A stretch of 64,000 bases of DNA from an uncultured Eubacteriales bacterium (GCA_900545515.1 UQZA01000001.1:1-64000), one strand, 5' to 3'; positions 17,838 through 27,166 are shown, counted from the first letter of the stretch. The notes: a model not told the origin generated them from the letters alone. A program made the numbers and translations.

Positions 17838-20800
17838 ATGAAGAACTCGTCTTTCCCTGCGCGTATGCTCTCCCTTCTGTTGGCCGTTGCTGTGCTGTTT
17901 GGCCTCGCCAGCCCTGCTGGCGCAGTCGCTTCCAGCAATACGGTCCGTTACCAGCAGGTAGACAACAGTTCGGTTTCGGCCAATCTGCTCCATTCAGCAG
18001 ATCAGGAAACCGACGAAACACCCCAATACTCTGACACCGACATCGTCCGTGTGTCCATTGTTCTGGAAAAGGCCTCCACTTTGGATGCAGGCTTTTCTAC
18101 CATGGGCATTGCGCAGAACGCTGCTGCCATGCGCTACCGCAAGGCTCTGCAGACTGAGCAGTCTGCTATGGCTGCCTCCATCGAGAAGGCCACCCACAGC
18201 AAGCTGGACGTTGCGTGGAACCTGACCTTGGCCGCAAACATGATTTCCGCCAACGTTCCCTACGGTCAGATTGAGACCATCGAAGGCGTCCGCGGCGTCA
18301 AAGACGTGGTCATCGAACCGCAATATGAGCCGGCGGTCGTTCCCAAGGGGGACAAAGAGGAAACCGCAGACCCCAACATGGCAACCTCTTCCGAAATGAT
18401 CGGCTCCCCCGCCGCCTGGTCCGTGGGCTACACCGGCGCAGGCACCCGGGTTGCCGTCATTGACACCGGCATTGACACCGATCACCAGTCCTTCTCCGCC
18501 GCCGGTCTGGAGTACTCCCTGTCTCTGCAAGCCAGCGAGGCCAACATGAGCACAGAGGACTATCTGGCAGAGCTGGATCTGCTGGATGCAGAAGAAATCG
18601 CCGAGAAGGTGGAGCTGCTGAACATCGCTCCCATCCTCAAGGAAAAGGGCTTCTCCGCAGAAGATCTGTACTTCAATACAAAAATCGGTTTTGGTTTTAA
18701 CTACGTTGACAAGAGCTTGGATATCACCCACGACAACGACGCCATGGGCGAGCACGGCTCTCACGTGGAAGGCATCTCCGCTGCCAACGCCTACATCCCC
18801 CAGGAAGACGGCACCTTCCTCAACGCCTATGAGAAGATCAAGATGCAGGGTGTGGCTCCCGATGCACAGATCATCACCATGAAGGTTTTCGGCAAAGCCG
18901 GCGGCGCGTATGTTTCCGACTACATGGCCGCCATTGAGGACGCCATTGTCCTGGGCTGTGACTCTGTGAACCTGTCCCTGGGCTCCGGCAACCCCGGTAC
19001 CAGCCGTACGGACAACGAGGTCTATGCTGCTGTCATGGAAAACCTGGTGAACAGCGACACCGTGGTCACCATGTCTGCCGGTAACTCCGGCCACTGGGCA
19101 GAGCACACTGTCCATAAGGGCCTGTACGACGACGGCATCAGCTTCGACGAAGCAGGCTCTCCCGGTTCCTACACCAATTCTCTCTCCGTTGCCTCTGTAA
19201 ACAACTCCGGCTATGTAGGCTCCTTTGTTACAGTTGGCGACCACATGATCCTCTACACAGAGAGAAGCTATGTGAACCGTCCCATCGCCACCATTGCTGG
19301 TGACCACGAATATGTCTTCATCGACGGCCTCGGTACTGCGGAAGATTTTGCAGCCCTGGGCGATGCGGTAAAGGGCAAGGTCATGATCATGTCCCGCGGC
19401 ACCATTACTTATGTCGAGAAGCATCAGAACGCAGAGGCAGCAGGCGCCATTGGCTGTATCGTCTACAACAATGAGCCAGGCGTCTCTGGCATTGATCTCA
19501 CCATCAGCACCGCTACCATCCCCTGTGTCTCCATCACCCAGGCAGACGGCGCTTTGGTGCGCGCCGCCTCCACTCCTGTCACCGATGAGGCAGGCAATGT
19601 CCTCTACTACACCGGAAGCCTCAACATCGGCGACGGAATGGGCTCTGTCCAGTACGGCACACCCTATGCCATGAGCTCCTTCACCAGCTGGGGCGTTCCC
19701 GGCTCCATGGAGCTGAAGCCTGAAATCACAGCTCCTGGCGGCTCCATCTATTCTGTCGATGGTTCCATCCCTGGCGGCAAGGCTTATGAGCTGATGTCCG
19801 GCACCTCCATGGCCGCACCTCAGGTGGCCGGTATGGCGGCACTGGCCGCACAGTACATCCGGGCCAACAAGCTGGATGAAAAAACCGGTCTGACCGTCCG
19901 GGCACTGTCCCAGAGCTTGCTTATGTCCACTGCAACACCTCTGCTGGAGGAAGACAGCGGCTTCAACTATTACCCTGTGCTGCGCCAGGGCGCAGGCCTC
20001 GCCAACATCGGCGCCGTAACCACAGCCGACTCTTACATTCTGATGGCAGAAGATGCCACCTCTGGCGCCGCCGATGGCAAGGTAAAGGCTGAACTGAAAG
20101 ACGACCCGGAACGCACTGGCGTCTATTCCACTTCCTTCACCCTGAACAACCTGACCGACAAAGAGCAGCGCTATACCCTCTCTGCAGACCTGTTTACCCA
20201 GGATCTATTCGACCTTTACAACGAGGGCGTCTACTTCCTGGACATCTGGACCACCCCCATGTGTGCCGATGTGGAGTGGACTGTGGACGGCAAGGCCCTG
20301 CGGTCCGAGACCGAAATTGGCAATATGGACTTCAATGGTGACGGCATCGTAAACGGCGAAGATGCCCAGGCTCTGCTGGACTATGTGACCGGCATTCGCA
20401 CAGAGCTCCATGACGCCGAACATGCCGACCTGAACAGTGACGGCGAAATCAACGCCTATGATGCCTATCTGTTCCTGCAGCGCTTTAACAGCGGCGTGCT
20501 GACCCTCCCGGCAAACGGCAAGGTCGAGGTCTCTGTGACCATCCGCCTGACCAGCGAGCAGAAGGAAAAGCTGGACGCCAACTACCCGGTGGGCGCTTAC
20601 GTGGAAGGCTTCCTCCACATTGACGGTCTGACCACCGCCGAGGGCGCTCTTACCACCAGCCATTCCATCCCTCTACTGGGCTTCTATGGCGGCTGGACTG
20701 AATCCTCCATGTTTGACATCGGTACCTATGCAGAATATCTGGCTGGTGACGAGACCCGTTATCCCTACATGGGCGTCACCAACAGCAACGCCATTTCCAT

Positions 20801-23800
20801 TATCTACGGCAACGACCCCGACTCTCCCTATCTGTTTGGCGGCAACCCTGTGATCCCCGACAAGGGCTACAAGCCTGAGCGTAACGCCGTCAACAGCGTC
20901 CGCGGTGACAAGTTCGACGTGTGGAACTGCGCTGTTATCCGCAACGCCGCCAACTCCCGCTATCGGATCACCGATGGCGATGGAAACGTGCTGACTAGCG
21001 AAGAAGCCGGCCCTGTGACAGGCGCCTACTATCTCGTCAATCAGGGTTACTGGGTCAACACCTCCATGGCCATGGGCATGAGCTGGCCGATTACCAACCT
21101 GGAAGAAGGCGATCGCATTGTCGCCGAGCTGACTCTGGCTCCGGAGTACTACGTAGATGCTAAGGGCAATACCAACTGGGACGCACTGGGCAAGGGCGCT
21201 ACCATGTCCTTCCCCGCTGTGGTGGACAACACTGCCCCGGAACTGGTGGATGTCTCCTACAGTATGACCAGCAACGCCCTGACGGTCACTGCCAGCGACA
21301 ACCAGTACGTCGCAGCTGTGGTGCTGTTCGATGCAGGTGGCAGCCAGCTGCTTGCTTCCGCTGGCGCTTATGCCGACATTGAGCCCGGTGAAGAAGCCGT
21401 CTATGTCCTGGACATGAATGGCCTCAGCAGCCGCAAATTCCTCCTGCAGGTCATGGACTACGCCATGAACGTGACCACCTACGCCGTGGAAGCCCAAATT
21501 GGCGGCGCCACCAAGCTACCTCATCTGATTGCATACGATGCAGTCGTGAACAAGTGGATTGGCTTTGATACCGACACTCCCTATGGCGAATGGGACACCG
21601 TCGCCCTGTGTGAAAATGTCTACTACGCCGCTACCATTGCAGATCATCACGTTTTTGCCGCCACTGACACCGGCATTCTCTACGTGATGGACGAAGACGC
21701 CATGGGCCTGCGGACCGCTGTGGGCAACCTGGGCTGCACCCTCACCGACATGGCCTACAACCCCGCAGACGAGATGCTTTACGGCGTCACCGAATCCAAT
21801 GAGCTGGTCACCATTGACAAGCTCACCTGCGAAGTCCAAACCGTCGGCCAGATCGGCATCACCACCAATACCCTGGCTTGTAATGAAGACGGTGTGTTCT
21901 ACTGCAACAAGTATCGCACTGGCGAAGTCTATTCCTTCACCCTGGAAACCGTCGCCAGCCCCACCCTGCTTGTTACCACTGACATCCCGGACAGCCAGTA
22001 TATGCAGTCCATGGAAATCGACCCTAACAACGGTCTGCTCTACTGGGCGAGCTACTACATGCAGGATTTCTGGGGCAATCTGATCCCCTTCTCCTACCTC
22101 TTTGAGATTGATACCGACGCCGCCACATTCAACCGCTATCAGGTCATTTCCGACCAGCTGACCGCCCTGATCATTCCGGAAAAGACCGCCGGCAGCGACT
22201 GGGATTCCCCCACTGACAAGATCACTAACATTCAACTCTCCAGCGAGTCCATGCGCATCCTCCGGGGTACCACCGCAACACTTGACGCCTTCGTTCAGCC
22301 TTGGACCGCTACAGATCGCACGGTAACCTGGAGCTCCTCCGATCCCTCCATCGCAGTTGTGGATGAAACGGGCGTCATCACCGGCATACAGCCTGGCCAA
22401 TGCCTCATCACCGCCACTTCCAATCTGGATCCCACCTGCTCTGCCAGCTGCACTGTGACTGTGGATGTCGTAAAGGTCACTTTGCACGGCGCGCTGCAGG
22501 ACACCGAAGGCAATCCCATGTTCTTCGACTGGGATATGGCTGCCAACAGCACCTGGACTCCCCGCGTAGGCATTGAGACCAGCATGACCTCTGCCACCTA
22601 CGACACCCTCAACCGGCAGATGTTCATCATGGAGGCCGTCTCCCCCGATTGGCGTATGCACAAGGTGGACGTTCAGACCGGTAAGATTCTGGAAACCGCC
22701 AGCAATGGCGTAGGCGTTCCCCTGTGGGACATGGCCTACAGCAAGTACTACTCCACTGCAGATGCCCCCAAAATTTCCAGCATCTACGGCACCTACTTCA
22801 TGCCGATTAAGAATCCCCTTGATCTGGATTCCAATGTCATCGACATGAACAGCTACCTGAGCCGCTATACCCATGCAAACTATCTGACCGGCATTGCCAG
22901 TGCCGGCTATGCATCCTACGTGAACGGCTTCACTTCCTACGATACCGAACTCTTCTATCTGCTGGACAACCTGGGATACGTCTGGACCCTCTATGTGTAT
23001 GGCCGGCCCGATGGTTCTTACAGCGCCTACCTGGGTTATTTCCCCAGCACCCTGCCGCAGCTGAAATTCCCCGGCTATCTGGACAATCTGTACTGCTCCA
23101 TGGTGGTCGGAGAAGACGGCTCTCTGTATCTGTCTTACTTCACCGGTTCCACCAGTGACTTCTATCGTCTGACCTTCCATGAAGAGACCAACGTCTTTGA
23201 AGCCACCATGATCGGCAGCGCCGGCAAGGACGTCTGGCCGGTGACCCTGTACTCTGTGGAGCCCAATGCTTCCACAGCCGGCACAAACAGCCTGCCTCAG
23301 CCCTGGATGCACGCCGATTCCAGCACAGTCTCCGCTGAGGACCTGGCCACCTTAGAAGCCAATGTCCACATCGGCCACCTCTACCAAGACAACGATGCGC
23401 AGAAGCAGCTCACGATCAGAGCTGGAAACGAAGCTGTTGGCTCCCTGAATTCCGTCTCCACCTTCACCGCTCCCGCCTCCGTCCCGGAGGTCTCCACCGA
23501 TGAGAAGTCCGTTACCGTCCATGTCACTGCAAAGGACACTTCCGGTGCAGATGCCCCCTCCAACAGCGGCTTGGTCGAGATCACCTATGACCACGAAGCT
23601 CTGACTTTGGTGGACATAAAGGAACATGCCGCATACCATTCCACCGTGAAGGCCGATGGCAGCGTTGTACTCGCTTATGCCGATCTGGAGACACTGGATA
23701 CCCTCGCCACCCTGACCTTCGCTGCAAAGGCCACCGATGACACGGTTGTCCATATTACAACCAAGCAGCTCAATGACCAGAAGCACACTTACGATGAGGC

Positions 23801-24656
23801 CCTGACCATCCGTTTTGCCCACACGAACACCGAGATCCGGGACGTCAAGGAAGCCACCTGTCTGGAAGATGGCTACACCGGCGATGCCTATTGCCTGGAT
23901 TGCGGCAAGCTGGTGAAGAAGGGTGAAACCATCCCCGCCCTGGGTCACGACTTTGGGCCGTGGACGGTCACCAAGGAAGCCACCTGCACCGAAGATGGCA
24001 CGAGAGAGCGCAGCTGCTCCCGCTGCGACGAGAAGGAGACGGAAGTCATCCCCGCCAACTGCCCGTCTCAAGGATTCACAGATGTGGATCAGAGCAAATG
24101 GTATCACGAAGCCATTGATTTCGTGGTATCCCAGAATCTGATGCGTGGCATGAGCGACACCCTGTTCCAGCCCGATGGCAACATGACCCGGGCTCAGATG
24201 GTCACCGTTCTGTACCGTCTGGCAGACACGCCCGCTGTGGAAGGCAGCGTCCCCTTCACCGACGTGAAGGCCGGTCAATTCTACTCCGACGCCTTGGTTT
24301 GGGCTTACGAAAACGGCATTGCCAAGGGCGTGACAGACCAGCGGTTTGCCCCCCATGCCTCCGTCACCCGGGAGCAGATGGTAGTCTTCTTTGCCCGCTT
24401 CGCCCAGCTGAACGGCCAAACCGTAGAAGCCAAGGGAGATCTGAGCAACTATCACGACGCCAGTGCCATCAGCAACTACGCCAAAGAGTCTATGGCCTGG
24501 GCCGTAGAGACTGGCCTCATCCAGGGCATCACCTCAACCACCCTGAGCCCCAAAACCACTTCCACCCGCGCACAGATTGCCGAGGTTCTGCTGCGTTACT
24601 GCACCACATTCGGTTCATCTCAAACCTCAAGCACCTCCAATCCCCTAATCGGGTAG
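17838..24656 (+). CDS. Giant S8 surface protease with dockerin-, cohesin-like and SLH modules
   Basis: A secreted protein of 2272 residues. Order: signal peptide (1 to about 32); I9-like propeptide (about 70-175); subtilase domain with Asp209 (AVIDTGID), His306 (GEHGSHVEG) and Ser657 (SGTSMAAPQ), with a PA domain inserted at about 500-590; lactocepin-like beta domains; a paired dockerin-like calcium module (about 830-885, DFNGDGIVNGEDA and DLNSDGEINAYDA); propeller-like sequence (about 1220-1450); a Big_2 Ig domain (about 1460-1545); a second propeller-like region; a cohesin-like beta sandwich (about 1880-1980); two CxxC treble-clef-like repeats (1994-2076); three SLH domains (about 2080-2258) for S-layer anchoring. 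The ATG at 17838 has AAAGGAG. All catalytic residues are present. The last two codons and stop lie in an apparent intron remnant. Confidence 0.9.
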   Translation: MKNSSFPARMLSLLLAVAVLFGLASPAGAVASSNTVRYQQVDNSSVSANLLHSADQETDETPQYSDTDIVRVSIVLEKASTLDAGFSTMGIAQNAAAMRYRKALQTEQSAMAASIEKATHSKLDVAWNLTLAANMISANVPYGQIETIEGVRGVKDVVIEPQYEPAVVPKGDKEETADPNMATSSEMIGSPAAWSVGYTGAGTRVAVIDTGIDTDHQSFSAAGLEYSLSLQASEANMSTEDYLAELDLLDAEEIAEKVELLNIAPILKEKGFSAEDLYFNTKIGFGFNYVDKSLDITHDNDAMGEHGSHVEGISAANAYIPQEDGTFLNAYEKIKMQGVAPDAQIITMKVFGKAGGAYVSDYMAAIEDAIVLGCDSVNLSLGSGNPGTSRTDNEVYAAVMENLVNSDTVVTMSAGNSGHWAEHTVHKGLYDDGISFDEAGSPGSYTNSLSVASVNNSGYVGSFVTVGDHMILYTERSYVNRPIATIAGDHEYVFIDGLGTAEDFAALGDAVKGKVMIMSRGTITYVEKHQNAEAAGAIGCIVYNNEPGVSGIDLTISTATIPCVSITQADGALVRAASTPVTDEAGNVLYYTGSLNIGDGMGSVQYGTPYAMSSFTSWGVPGSMELKPEITAPGGSIYSVDGSIPGGKAYELMSGTSMAAPQVAGMAALAAQYIRANKLDEKTGLTVRALSQSLLMSTATPLLEEDSGFNYYPVLRQGAGLANIGAVTTADSYILMAEDATSGAADGKVKAELKDDPERTGVYSTSFTLNNLTDKEQRYTLSADLFTQDLFDLYNEGVYFLDIWTTPMCADVEWTVDGKALRSETEIGNMDFNGDGIVNGEDAQALLDYVTGIRTELHDAEHADLNSDGEINAYDAYLFLQRFNSGVLTLPANGKVEVSVTIRLTSEQKEKLDANYPVGAYVEGFLHIDGLTTAEGALTTSHSIPLLGFYGGWTESSMFDIGTYAEYLAGDETRYPYMGVTNSNAISIIYGNDPDSPYLFGGNPVIPDKGYKPERNAVNSVRGDKFDVWNCAVIRNAANSRYRITDGDGNVLTSEEAGPVTGAYYLVNQGYWVNTSMAMGMSWPITNLEEGDRIVAELTLAPEYYVDAKGNTNWDALGKGATMSFPAVVDNTAPELVDVSYSMTSNALTVTASDNQYVAAVVLFDAGGSQLLASAGAYADIEPGEEAVYVLDMNGLSSRKFLLQVMDYAMNVTTYAVEAQIGGATKLPHLIAYDAVVNKWIGFDTDTPYGEWDTVALCENVYYAATIADHHVFAATDTGILYVMDEDAMGLRTAVGNLGCTLTDMAYNPADEMLYGVTESNELVTIDKLTCEVQTVGQIGITTNTLACNEDGVFYCNKYRTGEVYSFTLETVASPTLLVTTDIPDSQYMQSMEIDPNNGLLYWASYYMQDFWGNLIPFSYLFEIDTDAATFNRYQVISDQLTALIIPEKTAGSDWDSPTDKITNIQLSSESMRILRGTTATLDAFVQPWTATDRTVTWSSSDPSIAVVDETGVITGIQPGQCLITATSNLDPTCSASCTVTVDVVKVTLHGALQDTEGNPMFFDWDMAANSTWTPRVGIETSMTSATYDTLNRQMFIMEAVSPDWRMHKVDVQTGKILETASNGVGVPLWDMAYSKYYSTADAPKISSIYGTYFMPIKNPLDLDSNVIDMNSYLSRYTHANYLTGIASAGYASYVNGFTSYDTELFYLLDNLGYVWTLYVYGRPDGSYSAYLGYFPSTLPQLKFPGYLDNLYCSMVVGEDGSLYLSYFTGSTSDFYRLTFHEETNVFEATMIGSAGKDVWPVTLYSVEPNASTAGTNSLPQPWMHADSSTVSAEDLATLEANVHIGHLYQDNDAQKQLTIRAGNEAVGSLNSVSTFTAPASVPEVSTDEKSVTVHVTAKDTSGADAPSNSGLVEITYDHEALTLVDIKEHAAYHSTVKADGSVVLAYADLETLDTLATLTFAAKATDDTVVHITTKQLNDQKHTYDEALTIRFAHTNTEIRDVKEATCLEDGYTGDAYCLDCGKLVKKGETIPALGHDFGPWTVTKEATCTEDGTRERSCSRCDEKETEVIPANCPSQGFTDVDQSKWYHEAIDFVVSQNLMRGMSDTLFQPDGNMTRAQMVTVLYRLADTPAVEGSVPFTDVKAGQFYSDALVWAYENGIAKGVTDQRFAPHASVTREQMVVFFARFAQLNGQTVEAKGDLSNYHDASAISNYAKESMAWAVETGLIQGITSTTLSPKTTSTRAQIAEVLLRYCTTFGSSQTSSTSNPLIG

Positions 24657-24720
24657 GAGTCTAGTTTCCTAGCCGGCCTTTCACACCACCGTACGGTCAG
24701 ACTGTCCCGCAATTGGGAAC
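24648..24720 (-). mobile_element. Possible group II intron 3' end remnant
   Basis: Read on the minus strand, CCGTACGGTGGTGTGAAAGG, then a short CTAGGAAACTAG hairpin, then CTCCTACCCGAT resembles the domain V-VI end of bacterial group II introns. No reverse transcriptase is present and the 5' half of domain V is degraded. The ATCGGG border supplies the final Ile-Gly codons and the TAG of the protease gene. Recognition is from memory of the motif, so this is tentative. Confidence 0.4.
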
Positions 24721-24790
24721 TTCTGCCTCGGTCTTAAGCATTTTCCTGTGTAGTCTATTAGGAAATCCGTTAAATCCCACAAATTAGTTG

Positions 24791-24825
24791 AATGAGCAGG
24801 TGCCTCCGGCCCTGCTCATTTCAAA
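24791..24825 (+). terminator. Hairpin after the giant protease gene
   Basis: AATGAGCAGG and CCTGCTCATT form a perfect ten-base stem with a ten-base loop, followed by TCAAATTCTGTTG. Only a weak U-tract, 135 bases after the protease stop. Confidence 0.5.
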
Positions 24826-25163
24826 TTCTGTTGATAAATTTTATTATGTCCAGCCGTTTCAGTATGCACCGTTTCAAGAGCATCCTGCTTATACCAGTCC
24901 TTCATTGGCAATTGCACCAGCCCACCTTCCCTCGGGAAGGCAAGTACCATGACGCTAAAATTGCCCATTTTTTGGCTGACGGATCCGCCGCAGACCCGTA
25001 GGGGCGCACCGCGTTCCCCCGAGTAACGAGTAAGATGTTGGAGCTGGAACCGGCTGAGCAGCAAGGCCCCCCACCACCGGAGATTGTACCTGACTGCCCG
25101 GACGGTTTTAAAGAAAATATATACTGTTTGGTGTTACGTTGTAGTAGGGGCGACGGTGGATGG
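24826..25163. other. Intergenic region without a gene
   Basis: No supported gene. It holds a small CCTTCCCTCGGGAAGG hairpin (24932-24947), short similarity to other repeats (GTAGGGGCGCACCGCG at 25000), and AT-rich stretches. Reading frames here lack ribosome sites and similarity to known families. Confidence 0.5.
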
Positions 25164-26693
25164 CTATTTGTGCCAGACCCGTTCCAGACCCTGGGGGGTG
25201 AGGGCGTAGATGGTTTGGCAGACCTCTTCCAGGTATAGCCGGTCGTGGGAGACGGAGAGAATGGCGCCGCCGAAGGCGGACAGGATCTCCCGGATGACAG
25301 GGCCGGACAGGGGAGAGAAATTCCGGGTGGGTTCGTCCAGCAGAAGGACATTGGACTCCTCGAGAATCATGTGAAGGAAGAAAATCTTGGCCTTTTGCCC
25401 GCCGGAGAGCTGGGAAATGGGATGCTCCATCTCCAGGGTGGTGAATCGCAGGCTGCCCAGATAGTTCCGAATCCGGGTGGCCTCCGCCCGGCTGCCGGAG
25501 TGGTTTAGGAAGTCCACCGGTGTGGCGGCGAGGTCCAGAACCTCAGCATAGTCCTGGGGCATGTATGCCCCATGGAGGTCCTGCCGGGGGCAGAGCTCCC
25601 GGGCCAGGAGGCGGAGGAGCGTGGTTTTGCCGCAGCCGTTGGGGCCAATGATCCCGATTTTCTCCGGTCCCGTGACGGTGAGCCGGATGTCCTGCGCCAG
25701 GAGCCGCCCACCGGCTTCCAGCCGGGGAAGCTGGAAGTCCAGGATCCGCTTGCCCTGAGGCACGGAGGCCGTGGCGGGGAAGCGGAGAAAGATGGCTTCC
25801 TCCAGCTCTGGCATTTGGGTCAGCTTATCCTTCTCCTTTTCAAACCGACGGCCCATGGCTTGCAGGGTGTGCATCTTCTTTTTCAGAAGGAATCCGCCAT
25901 GGGGGTCTCCGCGGCTGATGGTGGCCTGCTGGCGCTCCACCTGATTCCGGATGCGGAGGAACCGGTCCATCTGCTTCTGGAATTCCGCATGCTCTTTGCG
26001 GGAGACCTGGGCCTGGTGCTGGAATTTGGCCCGGCGTCCCTCTACATATTGGTCATAGGGCAGGCGGGCTACCGTGGCCCGGGGGGCGGTCTTCCGCCGC
26101 AGAGCCTCCAGGTGGACGATGACGTTGGCGGTGTTCCGGATCAGGGTTTCGTCATGGGAGACGAAGAGCACGGTCCCGGGCCAGGTCCGGAGAAAATCCT
26201 CCAGAAATTGGAGGGTCTCCAGATCCAGGTCGTTGGAGGGCTCGTCCAGCAGCAGAAGGTCCGGCTGCTCCCCCAGGAGCCGGGCCAACTGGAGCTTCAC
26301 CCGCTCACCGCCGGACAGCCGCCCCAGGGGGCGGTCCCAGCTGGGCAGGTCCGCTGGGAGGCTCAGAGACCTCAGAAGGGCGGCTTCCTCTGGCGGGGTG
26401 AGAGCTGAACCCTGGCTCCAAAAGGTCCGCACCGCCTCGCCCAGAGCCTGAGGCGACGGTTCCTGGGGCAGATATCCCATCCGGGTCTGCCCCCGGAGGA
26501 TCTCACCGGACCACTCGGCGTAGCCGGATACCAGGCGTTCATCATACAGAAGCTTCAGCAGGGTGGATTTTCCGTCGCCCTCCTCGCCGATGAGGGCGGC
26601 CTTATCCCCCGGCTGTAATACAAGAGAAAAATCAGATACCATGGACCGCAGGTCCCGGGTGTGAGTCACAGACAAATGATTGACCTGAAACAT
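25164..26693 (-). CDS. ABC-F family ATPase, probable ribosomal protection factor
   Basis: Soluble protein of 509 residues with two ABC domains and no membrane segment. Domain 1: Walker A GEEGDGKST, signature LSGGERVKLQLARLL, Walker B LLLLDEPSNDLD. An interdomain helical linker (about 190-290) is rich in charged residues. Domain 2: GPNGCGKTT, signature LSGGQKAKIF, Walker B VLLLDEPTRNFSP. ABC-F proteins bind the ribosomal E site; resistance members dislodge lincosamides, streptogramins or pleuromutilins. DEPTRNFSPLS is seen in that resistance-like subset. The ATG at 26693 has GGAGGG seven bases upstream. The leader carries a three-codon frame and a terminator, typical of drug-induced attenuation. 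The drug specificity is unknown. Confidence 0.9.
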   Translation of the reverse strand: MFQVNHLSVTHTRDLRSMVSDFSLVLQPGDKAALIGEEGDGKSTLLKLLYDERLVSGYAEWSGEILRGQTRMGYLPQEPSPQALGEAVRTFWSQGSALTPPEEAALLRSLSLPADLPSWDRPLGRLSGGERVKLQLARLLGEQPDLLLLDEPSNDLDLETLQFLEDFLRTWPGTVLFVSHDETLIRNTANVIVHLEALRRKTAPRATVARLPYDQYVEGRRAKFQHQAQVSRKEHAEFQKQMDRFLRIRNQVERQQATISRGDPHGGFLLKKKMHTLQAMGRRFEKEKDKLTQMPELEEAIFLRFPATASVPQGKRILDFQLPRLEAGGRLLAQDIRLTVTGPEKIGIIGPNGCGKTTLLRLLARELCPRQDLHGAYMPQDYAEVLDLAATPVDFLNHSGSRAEATRIRNYLGSLRFTTLEMEHPISQLSGGQKAKIFFLHMILEESNVLLLDEPTRNFSPLSGPVIREILSAFGGAILSVSHDRLYLEEVCQTIYALTPQGLERVWHK

Positions 26694-26707
26694 GATGCAT
26701 CCCTCCG

Positions 26708-26743
26708 AAAAATAAAATCTGCCCCCGGCAATACCGAAGGCAG
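26708..26743 (-). terminator. Attenuator terminator in the ABC-F leader
   Basis: On the minus strand CTGCCTTCGG-TATTG-CCGGGGGCAG forms a ten-base stem with two G-U pairs, followed by ATTTTATTTTT, ending just before the GGAGGG of the ABC-F gene. A second stem upstream (CACCCTGTTT/AAACAGGGTG, 26757-26783) could be part of an antiterminator switch. Confidence 0.75.
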
Positions 26744-26873
26744 ACGTGCAGCAGCCACCCTGTTTCAGATAGAAAAACAGGGTGAAAGGTGGCGCAGCGA
26801 TCTGAATTCGGCAGCAGAACAAAGCCCGGCCAAGGCCGGACCGCCAGAGCAGTTCCGCACAGTCGAAATCAAA

Positions 26874-26885
26874 TCAGTTGCGCAT
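26874..26885 (-). CDS. Three-codon leader frame (Met-Arg-Asn-stop)
   Basis: ATG CGC AAC TGA on the minus strand, preceded by AAAGGGTGAAAGC as a ribosome site, about 190 bases upstream of the ABC-F start and downstream of its promoter. Known leaders of ABC-F resistance genes in Firmicutes use very short frames where drug-stalled ribosomes prevent terminator formation; the arrangement here fits that. Translation is inferred. Confidence 0.45.
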   Translation of the reverse strand: MRN

Positions 26886-26929
26886 GCTTTCACCCTTTCT
26901 GAAAACCGTTCCATTCTAAGAATGCATCC

Positions 26930-26958
26930 AGTGTAACACACAAACCGTTTTTTAGCAA
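26930..26958 (-). promoter_or_regulatory. Promoter for the ABC-F gene
   Basis: On the minus strand TTGCTA (26953-26958), 17 bases, TACACT (26930-26935). It would start RNA about 40 bases before the three-codon leader frame, giving a leader of about 230 bases. Confidence 0.6.
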
Positions 26959-27003
26959 GAGGGAGTTTGGCCTCGGCCAGGGCGGCAGCATTTCCTTTTT
27001 CCG

Positions 27004-27064
27004 TACTGGCGCGGCAGCGCCCCTGCCTTGCCCGGGGGAAGGCAGGGGCGCTGCCGCCCAGTGT
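27004..27064. repeat. Copy A of dispersed palindrome family 1
   Basis: Perfect 19-base arms GCGGCAGCGCCCCTGCCTT (27011-27029) and its reverse complement (27039-27057), with outer TACTGG...CCAGTGTA ends and an upstream GCATTTCCTTTTTCC. This is the best-preserved copy. Confidence 0.85.
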
Positions 27065-27166
27065 AAAAAGGCCGGTGTGTGCGCCAGGCCTAGGCGAATT
27101 CGTACCAGCCTGTGAGGAAGGTCCGGATTCGCCGAAGGGCTGGGGATCACGGAACCTCCTGTCTCC

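Noticed and set aside
21516..23312. Minus-strand frame of 598 codons within the giant protease gene
   Set aside because: The sense strand codes recognisable domains; the antisense frame has no start site or family.
24902..25351. Minus-strand frame after the ABC-F gene
   Set aside because: Overlaps the ABC-F C-terminus in another frame, with no ribosome site.
26694..26822. N-terminal extension of the ABC-F protein to 26822
   Set aside because: The extension would code across the attenuator hairpins and lacks homology; the GGAGGG site supports 26693.
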